DNA of 64,000 nt, from assembly GCF_020410745.1 (NCBI RefSeq), contig NZ_CP084528.1, positions 124,001-188,000 on the forward strand, written 5' to 3'. Of this stretch, positions 16,508 to 24,465 are shown one piece after another (the first letter of the stretch is position 1; each line of letters starts with the position of its first letter). The notes beneath the pieces are model-generated. The model saw only the letters and a list, made by a program, of their open reading frames with translations, did no database searches and had not been told where the DNA came from. The translations under genes were made by a program, and so were the position numbers. The stretch comes from Kaistella polysaccharea (lineage in GTDB: Bacteria; Bacteroidota; Bacteroidia; Flavobacteriales; Weeksellaceae).

Positions 16508-17794
16508 ATGGCAACTTATGTTGTGGTTGGTCTTCAATACGGCGATGAAGGCAAAGGTAAAATTACGGATGTTTTATCAGCAAAATCTGATTATGTTGTG
16601 CGTTTTCAAGGAGGCGATAACGCGGGACACACTGTTTATGCAGGTGAAGAAAAATTTGTTTTGCATTTGCTCCCTTCGGGCGTTTTGCAATGTAAAGGTA
16701 AATGCATTATTGCGAACGGAGTTGTTGTAAACCCTAAAGCATTTTTGAAGGAAATCGGCCAACTCGAAGCAAAAGGAATGCGAACAGATCACGTTTTTAT
16801 CAGCAGAAGAGCGCACGTGATTATGCCGTATCATATTTTACTCGATACTTATCGTGAGGAAGAAGAGGAGGGAACTTACATTGGCACCACCAAAAAAGGA
16901 ATCGGCCCATGTTACGAAGATAAAATTGCTAGAGTCGGCATTCGCATGGTTGACTTGCTGAATCCTGAAGTTTTGTCCGAAAAGATTAGAAAGAATCTTA
17001 AAAGCAAAAACTCACTTTTTGAGAAGTATTTTGAAAAACCCACTTTAGAATTTGATGAAATTTTTAACGAATTTTTGGAATTGGGGCAAAAACTGAAAGA
17101 TCGAATTGTTGATACTGAAGTTGAATTAAACCAAGCCATTCACGACGGCAAAAATATTTTATTCGAAGGGGCGCAAGCTGCCATGCTCGATATTGATTTC
17201 GGGACTTATCCTTATGTTACTTCATCTTCGCCCACAACTGGTGGCGTTTGTTCCGGAGCAGGTGTTCCGCCCACAAGTTTACAAAATCTGATTGGCGTAG
17301 CAAAAGCCTACACCACAAGAGTCGGTGAGGGACCATTCCCAACAGAATTAGATAATGAATTGGGTGAAAAAATTAGAAAGATTGGTTTTGAATTTGGTGC
17401 GACAACAGGAAGACCACGAAGAACGGGTTGGTTAGATCTCGTTTCATTAAAACATGCAACTATGATTAATGGAATTAACAATTTAGTTATTACAAAACTC
17501 GATGTTCTTTCAGGAATTTCACCGCTAAAAATTGCTACAAAGTACAAAACTGAAGACGGGAAAATAATCGATTACTTTACATCTTCAACTACAAAATTAT
17601 ACAACTACGAACCTATTTATGAAGAGTTGGAAGGTTGGGAAGAAGATATTACCCACGCCCGATCGTACGATGAACTTCCTGTAAATGCTAAAAAATATAT
17701 AGAATTTATCGAAAACTATTTGGGAATTAATGTGTATTTGGTTTCTGTTGGTCCGGAAAGAAGTCAAAATATTATTAGAAAAGAATTATTTTAA
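16508..17794 (+). CDS. purA: Adenylosuccinate synthetase
   Basis: A 428-residue GTP-dependent enzyme joining IMP and aspartate, the first committed step to AMP. The phosphate-binding loop is GDEGKGK (12-18) after VVVGLQY; then GGDNAGHTV, GTTKKGIGPCYEDK, 'FEGAQAAMLDIDFGTYPYVT' and GRPRRTGWLDLV, covering the IMP, Mg and GTP sites. Full length for the family. The partner purB is at 50139, not adjacent. Confidence 0.97.
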   Translation: MATYVVVGLQYGDEGKGKITDVLSAKSDYVVRFQGGDNAGHTVYAGEEKFVLHLLPSGVLQCKGKCIIANGVVVNPKAFLKEIGQLEAKGMRTDHVFISRRAHVIMPYHILLDTYREEEEEGTYIGTTKKGIGPCYEDKIARVGIRMVDLLNPEVLSEKIRKNLKSKNSLFEKYFEKPTLEFDEIFNEFLELGQKLKDRIVDTEVELNQAIHDGKNILFEGAQAAMLDIDFGTYPYVTSSSPTTGGVCSGAGVPPTSLQNLIGVAKAYTTRVGEGPFPTELDNELGEKIRKIGFEFGATTGRPRRTGWLDLVSLKHATMINGINNLVITKLDVLSGISPLKIATKYKTEDGKIIDYFTSSTTKLYNYEPIYEELEGWEEDITHARSYDELPVNAKKYIEFIENYLGINVYLVSVGPERSQNIIRKELF

Positions 17795-17829
17795 CTAAAA
17801 AGTAATCTTTTCGAGTTTTTAACAATATT

Positions 17830-17856
17830 AGCCATTCTGTTTGAGTGGCTTTTTTG
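17830..17856 (+). terminator. Intrinsic terminator of purA
   Basis: Stem AGCCATTC / GAGTGGCT with a 5-base loop (17830-17850) followed by six T residues. Confidence 0.8.
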
Positions 17857-17893
17857 CGTTTTAAGTTAAAATTATTTATATGCTATGTTTTGA

Positions 17894-17923
17894 ATTACTT
17901 TACTTAATTATTGTTAAAGTAAT
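17894..17923. promoter_or_regulatory. Inverted repeat upstream of the TonB-like gene
   Basis: Perfect 9-base arms ATTACTTTA (17894-17902) and TAAAGTAAT (17915-17923) around a 12-base spacer, about 95 bases before the TonB-like start. It could be an operator or a weak hairpin; there is no T tract. Confidence 0.3.
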
Positions 17924-18017
17924 GGCCTAAATTTTGATAATTTATTAATAAAGTTACATATTTATTAAAAACTAACAATCATAAATTATCAATTTCCTAA
18001 CCCTTTAAAATAATTTA

Positions 18018-18839
18018 ATGATGAACAATTTACTTCAAAACAAAGAATTCCAACTCGACGAAATCCTCTTCGAGAACCGAAACAAAAATTACGGCGCTTA
18101 TGTGCTGAGAAATGATGCCGACCGAATATTAACCAAATCCATGTTTTTGGGAATAGGTCTATTTGCACTCTTAGCAATCACGCCTTTGGCAATCAACGCT
18201 TTCAAAACTCCCGAGATTGTTAAGACACCAACATTTTTGCCCCCAGGAGATATGCACAATGTTGATCAGTTTGACGAACCACCGGTCATAGTTCAGGTAA
18301 AACCACCGGCTCAATCTTTGGTTAATACGATTGATTCAAGAATTGCGACGCCAACAAGAGATGCTAAAGTGGAAACCGTAATGCCGAAGCAAAAAGACTA
18401 TGAGACCGCGATTGTTGGAACTGAAAATATTGTTGGAACACCGCCAGAAATCAACTATCAACTTCCCACCATTACGACAGTTCCGGGAAAAAGTCCCGAT
18501 ATCGCAGCGCCAAAACCAGTGGATAATACCCCAAAGACACATGTTGATGTGGAAGCTGTTTTTAATGGTGGTATTAACTCTTTTCGGAATAAAGTTGTAA
18601 ATAATTTTGACACGTCGGTAATGGAAGGAACCGGCGAAGTAGTACGAACCACCGTTATTTTCATTGTGGAAAGAGATGGTACTATCAGTGAAGTTAAAGC
18701 GTCCGGTCCAAATGCTGACTTCAATCGTGCAGCTGAAAAAACGATTAAATCGGTGAAAGGAAAATGGGTTCCGGCTAAGATTAATGGCGAAAATGTGAGG
18801 AGCTATTTTAAATTCCCCATTTCAATGCAATTTGAATAA
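18018..18839 (+). CDS. TonB-like energy transducer
   Basis: A 273-residue protein of TonB type. Residues 1-40 are cytosolic (FENRNKNYGAYVLRNDADR, a string common in Bacteroidota TonB proteins), followed by a single membrane helix (about 41-62), a proline- and threonine-rich periplasmic linker (about 65-185), and a C-terminal TonB domain (TTVIFIVERDGTISEVKA, AAEKTIKSVKGKWVPAKING). It would pass proton-motive force energy to outer-membrane receptors. No exbB/exbD neighbour is present. The second ATG at 18021 is equally possible as start. Confidence 0.88.
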   Translation: MMNNLLQNKEFQLDEILFENRNKNYGAYVLRNDADRILTKSMFLGIGLFALLAITPLAINAFKTPEIVKTPTFLPPGDMHNVDQFDEPPVIVQVKPPAQSLVNTIDSRIATPTRDAKVETVMPKQKDYETAIVGTENIVGTPPEINYQLPTITTVPGKSPDIAAPKPVDNTPKTHVDVEAVFNGGINSFRNKVVNNFDTSVMEGTGEVVRTTVIFIVERDGTISEVKASGPNADFNRAAEKTIKSVKGKWVPAKINGENVRSYFKFPISMQFE

Positions 18840-18865
18840 GAGAGCAATAAATAATTTTATAAGAC

Positions 18866-18902
18866 TTATCCACAAAAGATTCACTTTTGTGGATAATTTT
18901 TT
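18866..18902 (+). terminator. Intrinsic terminator after the TonB-like gene
   Basis: Perfect 13-base stem TTATCCACAAAAG / CTTTTGTGGATAA (18866-18878, 18884-18896) with a 5-base loop and T6. Confidence 0.92.
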
Positions 18903-18980
18903 GAGGGGATAAAGCACTATTTAGCAATACTTTAACTTTATATTCACGTTTGTCATCCCTTAAAAAATGATAAAAAAGTG

Positions 18981-18988
18981 TATTTTTG
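18981..18988 (+). promoter_or_regulatory. -7 promoter element for parAB and following genes
   Basis: TATTTTTG, exact TAnnTTTG match, 18 bases upstream of the parA ATG. It overlaps a possible upstream TTG start at 18986, which argues for the ATG at 19007. Confidence 0.55.
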
Positions 18989-19006
18989 GAAATTAAATTT
19001 TTTATA

Positions 19007-19780
19007 ATGGCGAAAATCATAGGAGTTGCAAATCAAAAGGGCGGCGTAGGAAAAACCACCACGGCTGTAAATCTGGCTGCAGCTCTCGGCGTCTTGGAGA
19101 AGAAAATTCTTCTGATAGATGCAGATCCACAGGCAAATGCAACTTCGGGTTTGGGTATCGAACAATCTAAATTCTCAACATATAATTTATTGGAACACAG
19201 CGCGGAAGCCGAACGGTGTATTCAAAAAACTGCTTCACCAAATCTGGATATGATCCCTTCTCATATTGATTTGGTCGCTGCAGAAATTGAATTGGTTGAC
19301 CGCGTGAGTAGAGAATATATGCTCAAAAAAGCATTGGTTTCCATTCGGGATCAATATGACTACATCATTATCGACTGCGCGCCGAGTTTAGGGTTAATTA
19401 CGATAAATGCTTTAACAGCTGCAGACTCTGTAATTATTCCGATTCAATGTGAATATTTCGCATTGGAAGGTTTAGGTAAATTATTAAATACCATTAAAAA
19501 TGTACAGAAAATTCACAACAAAGATCTGGATATTGAAGGTTTACTATTGACCATGTTCGATTCGCGATTGCGCTTATCAAATCAGGTTGTAGAAGAGGTA
19601 CATCTGCATTTCCCGGAAATGGTTTTTGAAACGATTATCAGCCGAAATGTTCGTTTAAGTGAAGCGCCCAGTTTTGGAGAAAGCATCTTAAATTATGATG
19701 CCGAAAGCAAAGGTGCCATTCAGTATTTACAATTGGCAGAAGAGGTTTTACTCAAAAATGAAAATTTAATTAATACTTAA
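19007..19780 (+). CDS. parA: Chromosome partitioning ATPase ParA/Soj
   Basis: A 257-residue ParA-type ATPase that drives segregation of ParB-bound origin DNA. The deviant Walker A is KGGVGKTT (11-18), with LLIDADPQANAT and YIIIDCAPSLG for Walker A' and B. I use the ATG at 19007 (MAKIIGVANQKGG), the standard N-terminus, and not a TTG seven codons upstream that lies inside the promoter. It starts the parA-parB-DUF5683-dapB-lepB string on one strand. Confidence 0.95.
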   Translation: MAKIIGVANQKGGVGKTTTAVNLAAALGVLEKKILLIDADPQANATSGLGIEQSKFSTYNLLEHSAEAERCIQKTASPNLDMIPSHIDLVAAEIELVDRVSREYMLKKALVSIRDQYDYIIIDCAPSLGLITINALTAADSVIIPIQCEYFALEGLGKLLNTIKNVQKIHNKDLDIEGLLLTMFDSRLRLSNQVVEEVHLHFPEMVFETIISRNVRLSEAPSFGESILNYDAESKGAIQYLQLAEEVLLKNENLINT

Positions 19781-19836
19781 AACTATTTTGTACGTTGGAT
19801 TCTGGTATTATGCAGGAGTTCACAAAATATTATATA

Positions 19837-20724
19837 ATGAAAGACAAAAAAAGAGCAATGGGACGCGGTTTAGGTGCAATTTTAAGTGCAGAATCTAAAG
19901 CGTCAGTAAACTCGGCCACAGATGAGGGTGCAGATAAATTTGTGGGAAATATCATGGAGGTTTCTCTGGACGACATTGATCCAAATACGTCGCAGCCACG
20001 TACTTATTTTGACGAGAAAGCTTTAAGTGATTTAGCACAGTCTATAAAAAATCTTGGTCTAATACAGCCGATTACTTTGCGAAAAGAAGGCAATCGGTTC
20101 ATCATTATTTCTGGTGAAAGAAGATACCGCGCAAGTAAATTGGCAGGTCTTTCTAGTGTGCCGGCTTATATTCGGTTGGTTAATGATCAGGAATTGCTCG
20201 AAATGGCTTTGGTAGAAAACATACAGAGAGAAGATCTTGATGCCATCGAAATTGCTTTAACTTATCAGCGTTTATTAGAAGAAATTGGGTTAACACAGGA
20301 AAATTTAAGTCAAAGGATTGGAAAGGAAAGAAGTACCATTACAAATTCTATCCGATTATTGCGGTTATCACCAGATATTCAGAATGCGATACGAAGTGGA
20401 GAAATCTCCGCAGGCCACGGTCGCGCGTTGGTTAGTATTGATGAACTTGCGCTTCAGCAGAATTTATTTAAAAAGATTTTAGCCGATAATTTAAGTGTTC
20501 GCCAAACTGAACAAGAAGCGGCAGGACTTAAAAATCCGAAGACCAGTATTCAAAAAAAAGCTTCTGTTTTACCAAATTATTATAAGAAAGCTGAGAAAAA
20601 CCTTTCTGATATCTTAGAAGTGAAGGTTGAAATTAAAACTGCAGCAAACGGGAAAAAAGGTAAAATTGTGCTGGATTTTAAAAATGAAGAACAGCTGGAA
20701 CAAATTCTTTCACATTTTAATTGA
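19837..20724 (+). CDS. parB: Chromosome partitioning protein ParB/Spo0J
   Basis: A 295-residue ParB-family CTPase/DNA-binding protein. The N-terminus MKDKKRAMGRGLGAILS is typical. The ParB nuclease-like/CTP domain has SQPRTYFDEKALSDLAQSI, and the arginine patch SGERRYRASKL; the HTH region reads NLSQRIGKERSTITNSIRLL, and a basic C-terminal dimer segment follows. The start at 19837 is chosen over an upstream TTG (19795) because the first 14 residues of that version are not family-like. Its stop overlaps the next ATG by one base. Confidence 0.95.
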   Translation: MKDKKRAMGRGLGAILSAESKASVNSATDEGADKFVGNIMEVSLDDIDPNTSQPRTYFDEKALSDLAQSIKNLGLIQPITLRKEGNRFIIISGERRYRASKLAGLSSVPAYIRLVNDQELLEMALVENIQREDLDAIEIALTYQRLLEEIGLTQENLSQRIGKERSTITNSIRLLRLSPDIQNAIRSGEISAGHGRALVSIDELALQQNLFKKILADNLSVRQTEQEAAGLKNPKTSIQKKASVLPNYYKKAEKNLSDILEVKVEIKTAANGKKGKIVLDFKNEEQLEQILSHFN

Positions 20725-21353
20725 TGCAAAAATCCATTGTCTTTTTTCTCCTTTTATTTTCCACTTTTATTTTCGCGCAAATCAGCCCGAAGGATACAAT
20801 TCGTGTAGAAAATTATCCTACGGATTCTGTTTCCACAGTGAAAACGCCGTCTGAGATAGAAGTGTATTCAGATATTAAAACTTCGAATGCTCCACAAAAA
20901 GCAATGAAATTTAATCCTACACGAGCTGGTTTATATTCGGCAGTTTTACCAGGTTTAGGGCAATATTATAACAAGAAATACTGGAAAATTCCCATCGTTT
21001 GGGGAGCAATTGGAACTGGCGTAGGAATCACACTTTGGAACCAGAAACAATATAACAGATACCGAAATGCTTTTATTGCCGAATTAAATGGTCAGCAACA
21101 CGAGTTTTCCGACATTCCCGGCGTAACAAAAGAAGTTTTAGGCCGCACGCAAGACCGCGTAAAAAGGCAGCGTGATTACGCAATTGCCGTTACGAGTCTG
21201 GTTTACATTTTAAATATTGTTGATGCAGTAGTTGATGCTCACCTTTATGAAGGTAGAAAAGATCCAGATCTTGCGGTGAAGCCTACAATTATCTTCGACG
21301 AGTTTGGAAAAGCGAGTTCTAAACCAGGTCTTAGTTTAAGTTATAATTTTTAA
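20724..21353 (+). CDS. DUF5683 domain-containing protein
   Basis: A 209-residue exported protein of the DUF5683 family, common in Bacteroidota and found next to parB in flavobacteria. It has a signal peptide (KSIVFFLLLFSTFIFAQ), then the domain core NPTRAGLYSAVLPGLGQYYNKKYWKIP, GAIGTGVGITLW and a membrane-like segment YAIAVTSLVYILNIVDAVVDAHL. The function is unknown. The ATG shares its A with the parB stop (TGATG), so translation is coupled. Confidence 0.88.
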   Translation: MQKSIVFFLLLFSTFIFAQISPKDTIRVENYPTDSVSTVKTPSEIEVYSDIKTSNAPQKAMKFNPTRAGLYSAVLPGLGQYYNKKYWKIPIVWGAIGTGVGITLWNQKQYNRYRNAFIAELNGQQHEFSDIPGVTKEVLGRTQDRVKRQRDYAIAVTSLVYILNIVDAVVDAHLYEGRKDPDLAVKPTIIFDEFGKASSKPGLSLSYNF

Positions 21354-21372
21354 TTGATTAAAATTGAAAAGC

Positions 21373-22077
21373 ATGAAAATAGCATTAGTTGGTTACGGAA
21401 AAATGGGAAAAATCATTGATGAAATTGCAACGCAAAAAGGTCATCAAATTGTTGCGCGCCTCAATGAAACACCATCTGCGGAAAATCTAAACAGTCCTGA
21501 TGTTGTCATCGAATTTTCAAATCCCGAAGTTGCTTTTAATAATATTAAAATTTGCCTTGAAAATCATATTCCTGTGGTGTGTGGCACAACAGGTTGGCTT
21601 GATCATAAAACTGAAATCGACGAGATTGCCTTACAAAATAATACCGCATTTTTATACGGTTCGAATTTTTCTTTAGGCGTGAACTTGTTTTTCGCTTTAA
21701 ATGAGAAACTTGCAAAACTGATGAAAGATTTCCCTGAATATAATATTCAACTAGAGGAAATTCATCACACCCAGAAAAAAGACGCGCCAAGTGGAACGGC
21801 CATTACTTTAGCAGAGGGAATTATAAAAAATAATCACCGGTTCGATGCGTGGAAGCTCGATGAAACTCAAAATAAAGAATTGGGAATCTTTGCATTACGC
21901 CAGGAAGAGGTTCCGGGAACTCATAGTATTTTTTACCGTAGCAATGTAGATGAACTCGAAATTAAGCACACCGCTTACAACCGAAATGGTTTTGCAGTTG
22001 GTGCTGTAATAGCTGCGGAATGGATTATTGAGAAGGCGGGAAGCTTTTCGATGCAGGATGTACTCTTTAATAAATAG
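21373..22077 (+). CDS. dapB: 4-hydroxy-tetrahydrodipicolinate reductase
   Basis: A 234-residue NAD(P)H-dependent reductase of lysine/diaminopimelate synthesis. The nucleotide fold is ALVGYGKMGK at the N-terminus, CGTTGW follows, and the substrate-binding and catalytic segment is EIHHTQKKDAPSGTA with the His pair and Lys. It is shorter than the E. coli enzyme but normal for Bacteroidota. Start: ATG at 21373; a TTG three codons upstream is possible but unnecessary. Confidence 0.95.
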   Translation: MKIALVGYGKMGKIIDEIATQKGHQIVARLNETPSAENLNSPDVVIEFSNPEVAFNNIKICLENHIPVVCGTTGWLDHKTEIDEIALQNNTAFLYGSNFSLGVNLFFALNEKLAKLMKDFPEYNIQLEEIHHTQKKDAPSGTAITLAEGIIKNNHRFDAWKLDETQNKELGIFALRQEEVPGTHSIFYRSNVDELEIKHTAYNRNGFAVGAVIAAEWIIEKAGSFSMQDVLFNK

Positions 22078-22148
22078 TTTACTTCTTAAAATTGGCGAAT
22101 TGTAACAAAAGTTCTCATTTCTAAACTAATAGCGATAAGCAAAACAAT

Positions 22149-23801
22149 ATGAATTACTTTCTTACTTATTTAATTTACGTCATTATCCTGTCAGTTTTGA
22201 TGGGAATTTCTACGTGGAAACTCTTTAAAAAAATGGGTTATAATCCTATTTTTGCTTTTGTACCTTTTTATAATTATTATCTGATTCAGAAAGAAACTGG
22301 TCATCCCAAATGGTGGGTCGCATTGGCTTATCTGCCTATCGTTGGACCAATAATGATGACGGTTTTCCATTTATTCTTAATGAAGCATTTTGGCAAATCA
22401 AGTTTTGTGCAAAAACTTCTTACGGTGATTCTGCCATTCATCTATATGGCTTTTGTGAATTATGTAGAGAAAGTTGAGGTTGAGAGTGAAGATGATCTAT
22501 ATCTGACAACCGAAGAAAAAGAATCTAAAAAGAAAGAAACTTTTTTAGGCTCCATTACCTTTGCGGTAGTTTTTGCAACAATTATACATGTTTTTGCCAC
22601 TCAACCTTTCGGAATCCCGACAGGATCAATGGAAAGGACTTTGATGGTAGGTGATTTCCTTTTTGTAAACAAATGGACATATGGTTTCCGCATGCCCATG
22701 CGACCTTTAGCAATACCATTTTTACAGGGAACCATCATGGATACAGGACAGAAAGGCAATCCAAAAGATGATCCTAAATCCTATGTGGAAGCCGTAAAAT
22801 TACCTTATGAAAGGATTTTGCAGTTTAAAAAACCACAGAAAAATGATATTGTCGTTTTCAACTATCCACAAGATTCTGTGCATACTGCAACAGACCGAAA
22901 AGATCCTTACGTAAAAAGATGTGTCGCGGTTGCAGGTGATGTGATGGAGATGCGTGCCGGAAGACTTTTCGTAAACGGAAAGCCAGAGGTTATCTTGGGA
23001 GATCAACTAAAACAGCACAAATATATTGCTACGACGGGAAGCCAGCTTGATATTCTAGCCTTGTACAAAACTTATGGGTTCTTACCTGTACAGGAGGTGC
23101 AAACGCAATCCGGATTTATTTATGATTTTCAAGGTTTAACAGATCAGACAGCAAAAGAAATTGCTGAATTGCCTCAAATTATAGAATTAAAAGAACATAT
23201 TTGGCCGAAAGATTCGGCTGCAGTTTCTTATAAAGTTAATGCGGAGCGGGACGCTTACACTAAAAATATAGATACCACTCAATCGATATTTCCCATTAAT
23301 AAAAAATGGAATCAAGATTGGTATGGTCCGTTGAGGATTCCGAAAAAGGGAGATGTCGTGATTTTAAATCAAGAAACATTGCCAGAATATCAATGGATTA
23401 TTTCAGAATATGAACATCATCATCTGGAAAATAAGAACGGAAAAATATTTATTGATGGTAAGGAAACGACGCAATATACCATAGAACAGGATTACTACAT
23501 GATGATTGGTGACAATCGTGATGCTTCTTTGGATGCACGTTTCTTTGGTTTTGTACCAGAAGAGAATATAGTAGGATCACCCATGTTTACGTGGTTAAGT
23601 GTTGAAGGTCTTTTTGCCGATAACAGTTCATCTTATCAGCCCGCCGGCAAGACAATTCGCTGGGACCGTATGTTTAAGGCAACCAATACCGGAGAAGCGA
23701 ACAAAACATCGTACTGGTGGATCGCAGCCTTATTGCTTATTATATTCTTTGGATGGGATTATATTTTAAAACTCTTTAAGAAAAAAGATTCAGAAAACTA
23801 A
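22149..23801 (+). CDS. lepB: Signal peptidase I, long Bacteroidota form
   Basis: A 550-residue membrane protease. Residues 1-105 form several hydrophobic helices (a DUF5684-like extension), a further helix at about 130-150 leads to the catalytic box 'IPTGSMERTLMVGDFLFVNK' with nucleophile Ser160, and the general base Lys256 lies in YVKRCVAVAGD. The later box GDNRDASLDARFFGFVP is intact. About 95 residues separate Ser and Lys, and another insert of about 150 residues lies before GDNRD, so the protein is twice the length of typical LepB. A C-terminal hydrophobic helix follows. It removes signal peptides from exported proteins. Confidence 0.95.
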   Translation: MNYFLTYLIYVIILSVLMGISTWKLFKKMGYNPIFAFVPFYNYYLIQKETGHPKWWVALAYLPIVGPIMMTVFHLFLMKHFGKSSFVQKLLTVILPFIYMAFVNYVEKVEVESEDDLYLTTEEKESKKKETFLGSITFAVVFATIIHVFATQPFGIPTGSMERTLMVGDFLFVNKWTYGFRMPMRPLAIPFLQGTIMDTGQKGNPKDDPKSYVEAVKLPYERILQFKKPQKNDIVVFNYPQDSVHTATDRKDPYVKRCVAVAGDVMEMRAGRLFVNGKPEVILGDQLKQHKYIATTGSQLDILALYKTYGFLPVQEVQTQSGFIYDFQGLTDQTAKEIAELPQIIELKEHIWPKDSAAVSYKVNAERDAYTKNIDTTQSIFPINKKWNQDWYGPLRIPKKGDVVILNQETLPEYQWIISEYEHHHLENKNGKIFIDGKETTQYTIEQDYYMMIGDNRDASLDARFFGFVPEENIVGSPMFTWLSVEGLFADNSSSYQPAGKTIRWDRMFKATNTGEANKTSYWWIAALLLIIFFGWDYILKLFKKKDSEN

Positions 23802-23805
23802 AATA

Positions 23806-23829
23806 AAGGCGCGGTGATTCGCGCCTTTT
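23806..23829 (+). terminator. Intrinsic terminator of the parA-lepB string
   Basis: Stem AGGCGCG / CGCGCCT (23807-23813, 23820-23826) with a 6-base loop and TTTT. Confidence 0.8.
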
Positions 23830-23848
23830 CAAATAATTAGATTCCGAT

Positions 23849-24460
23849 ATGAAAATTTTACTTCCTATATTTTATCTTCCACCTATTTCCTGGTTCAGTT
23901 TTTTTGTGGATCCAGAAAATGAAATTATTTTCGAACAGTATGAGAATTTTCCAAAGCAAACCTACCGCAACCGTACAAATATATATGGTGCAAATGGAAA
24001 GTTATCATTAATAATTCCGATGAATCATAACGGAACAAGACTTCTAAAAGATATCGAAGTTTCTACACGGGAAAAATGGCAAAAAATACATTGGAAATCC
24101 ATTAAAACAGCTTACCAGACAACTCCTTACTTTGAATTTTACGAAGACCAACTGGCAGAAATTTATACTCTTAAGACAAAATCTCTTCTAGAATTTAACT
24201 TACATGCAATAAAAGTTATCCAAAAGATTCTGAAAATTGAAAAAAAATTTACATTAACGGAAGAATACATACGAGAACCGGAAAGCTTAAATTACAGAAA
24301 TCACTTTTCCGCAAAAGAAAAAATTGGAGTGGATCTAGAAGAATACTTTCAGTCTTTTTCTGATAAATATGGTTTTCTTCCAGATCTTTCGATTTTGGAT
24401 TTAATCTGTAACAAAGGTCCTGAATCCTTGACTTATATTAAGAATATCAAATTTAAATAA
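23849..24460 (+). CDS. WbqC family protein
   Basis: A 203-residue WbqC-like protein: LLPIFYLPPISWF at the start, 'QTYRNRTNIYGANGKLSLIIPM' and WQKIHWKSIKTAYQTTPYFEFY are the family's conserved strings. WbqC-like proteins are tied to glycan or O-antigen loci in some organisms, but no activity is established. It is separated from the protease gene by 5 bases, so the two are likely co-transcribed. Confidence 0.87.
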   Translation: MKILLPIFYLPPISWFSFFVDPENEIIFEQYENFPKQTYRNRTNIYGANGKLSLIIPMNHNGTRLLKDIEVSTREKWQKIHWKSIKTAYQTTPYFEFYEDQLAEIYTLKTKSLLEFNLHAIKVIQKILKIEKKFTLTEEYIREPESLNYRNHFSAKEKIGVDLEEYFQSFSDKYGFLPDLSILDLICNKGPESLTYIKNIKFK

Positions 24461-24465
24461 ATCAT

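Noticed and set aside
18866..18902. Strong palindrome before parA considered as a parS or origin-related site
   Set aside because: It has a T6 tail and terminator geometry, and its sequence does not match the parS consensus; no parS was recognised near parAB.
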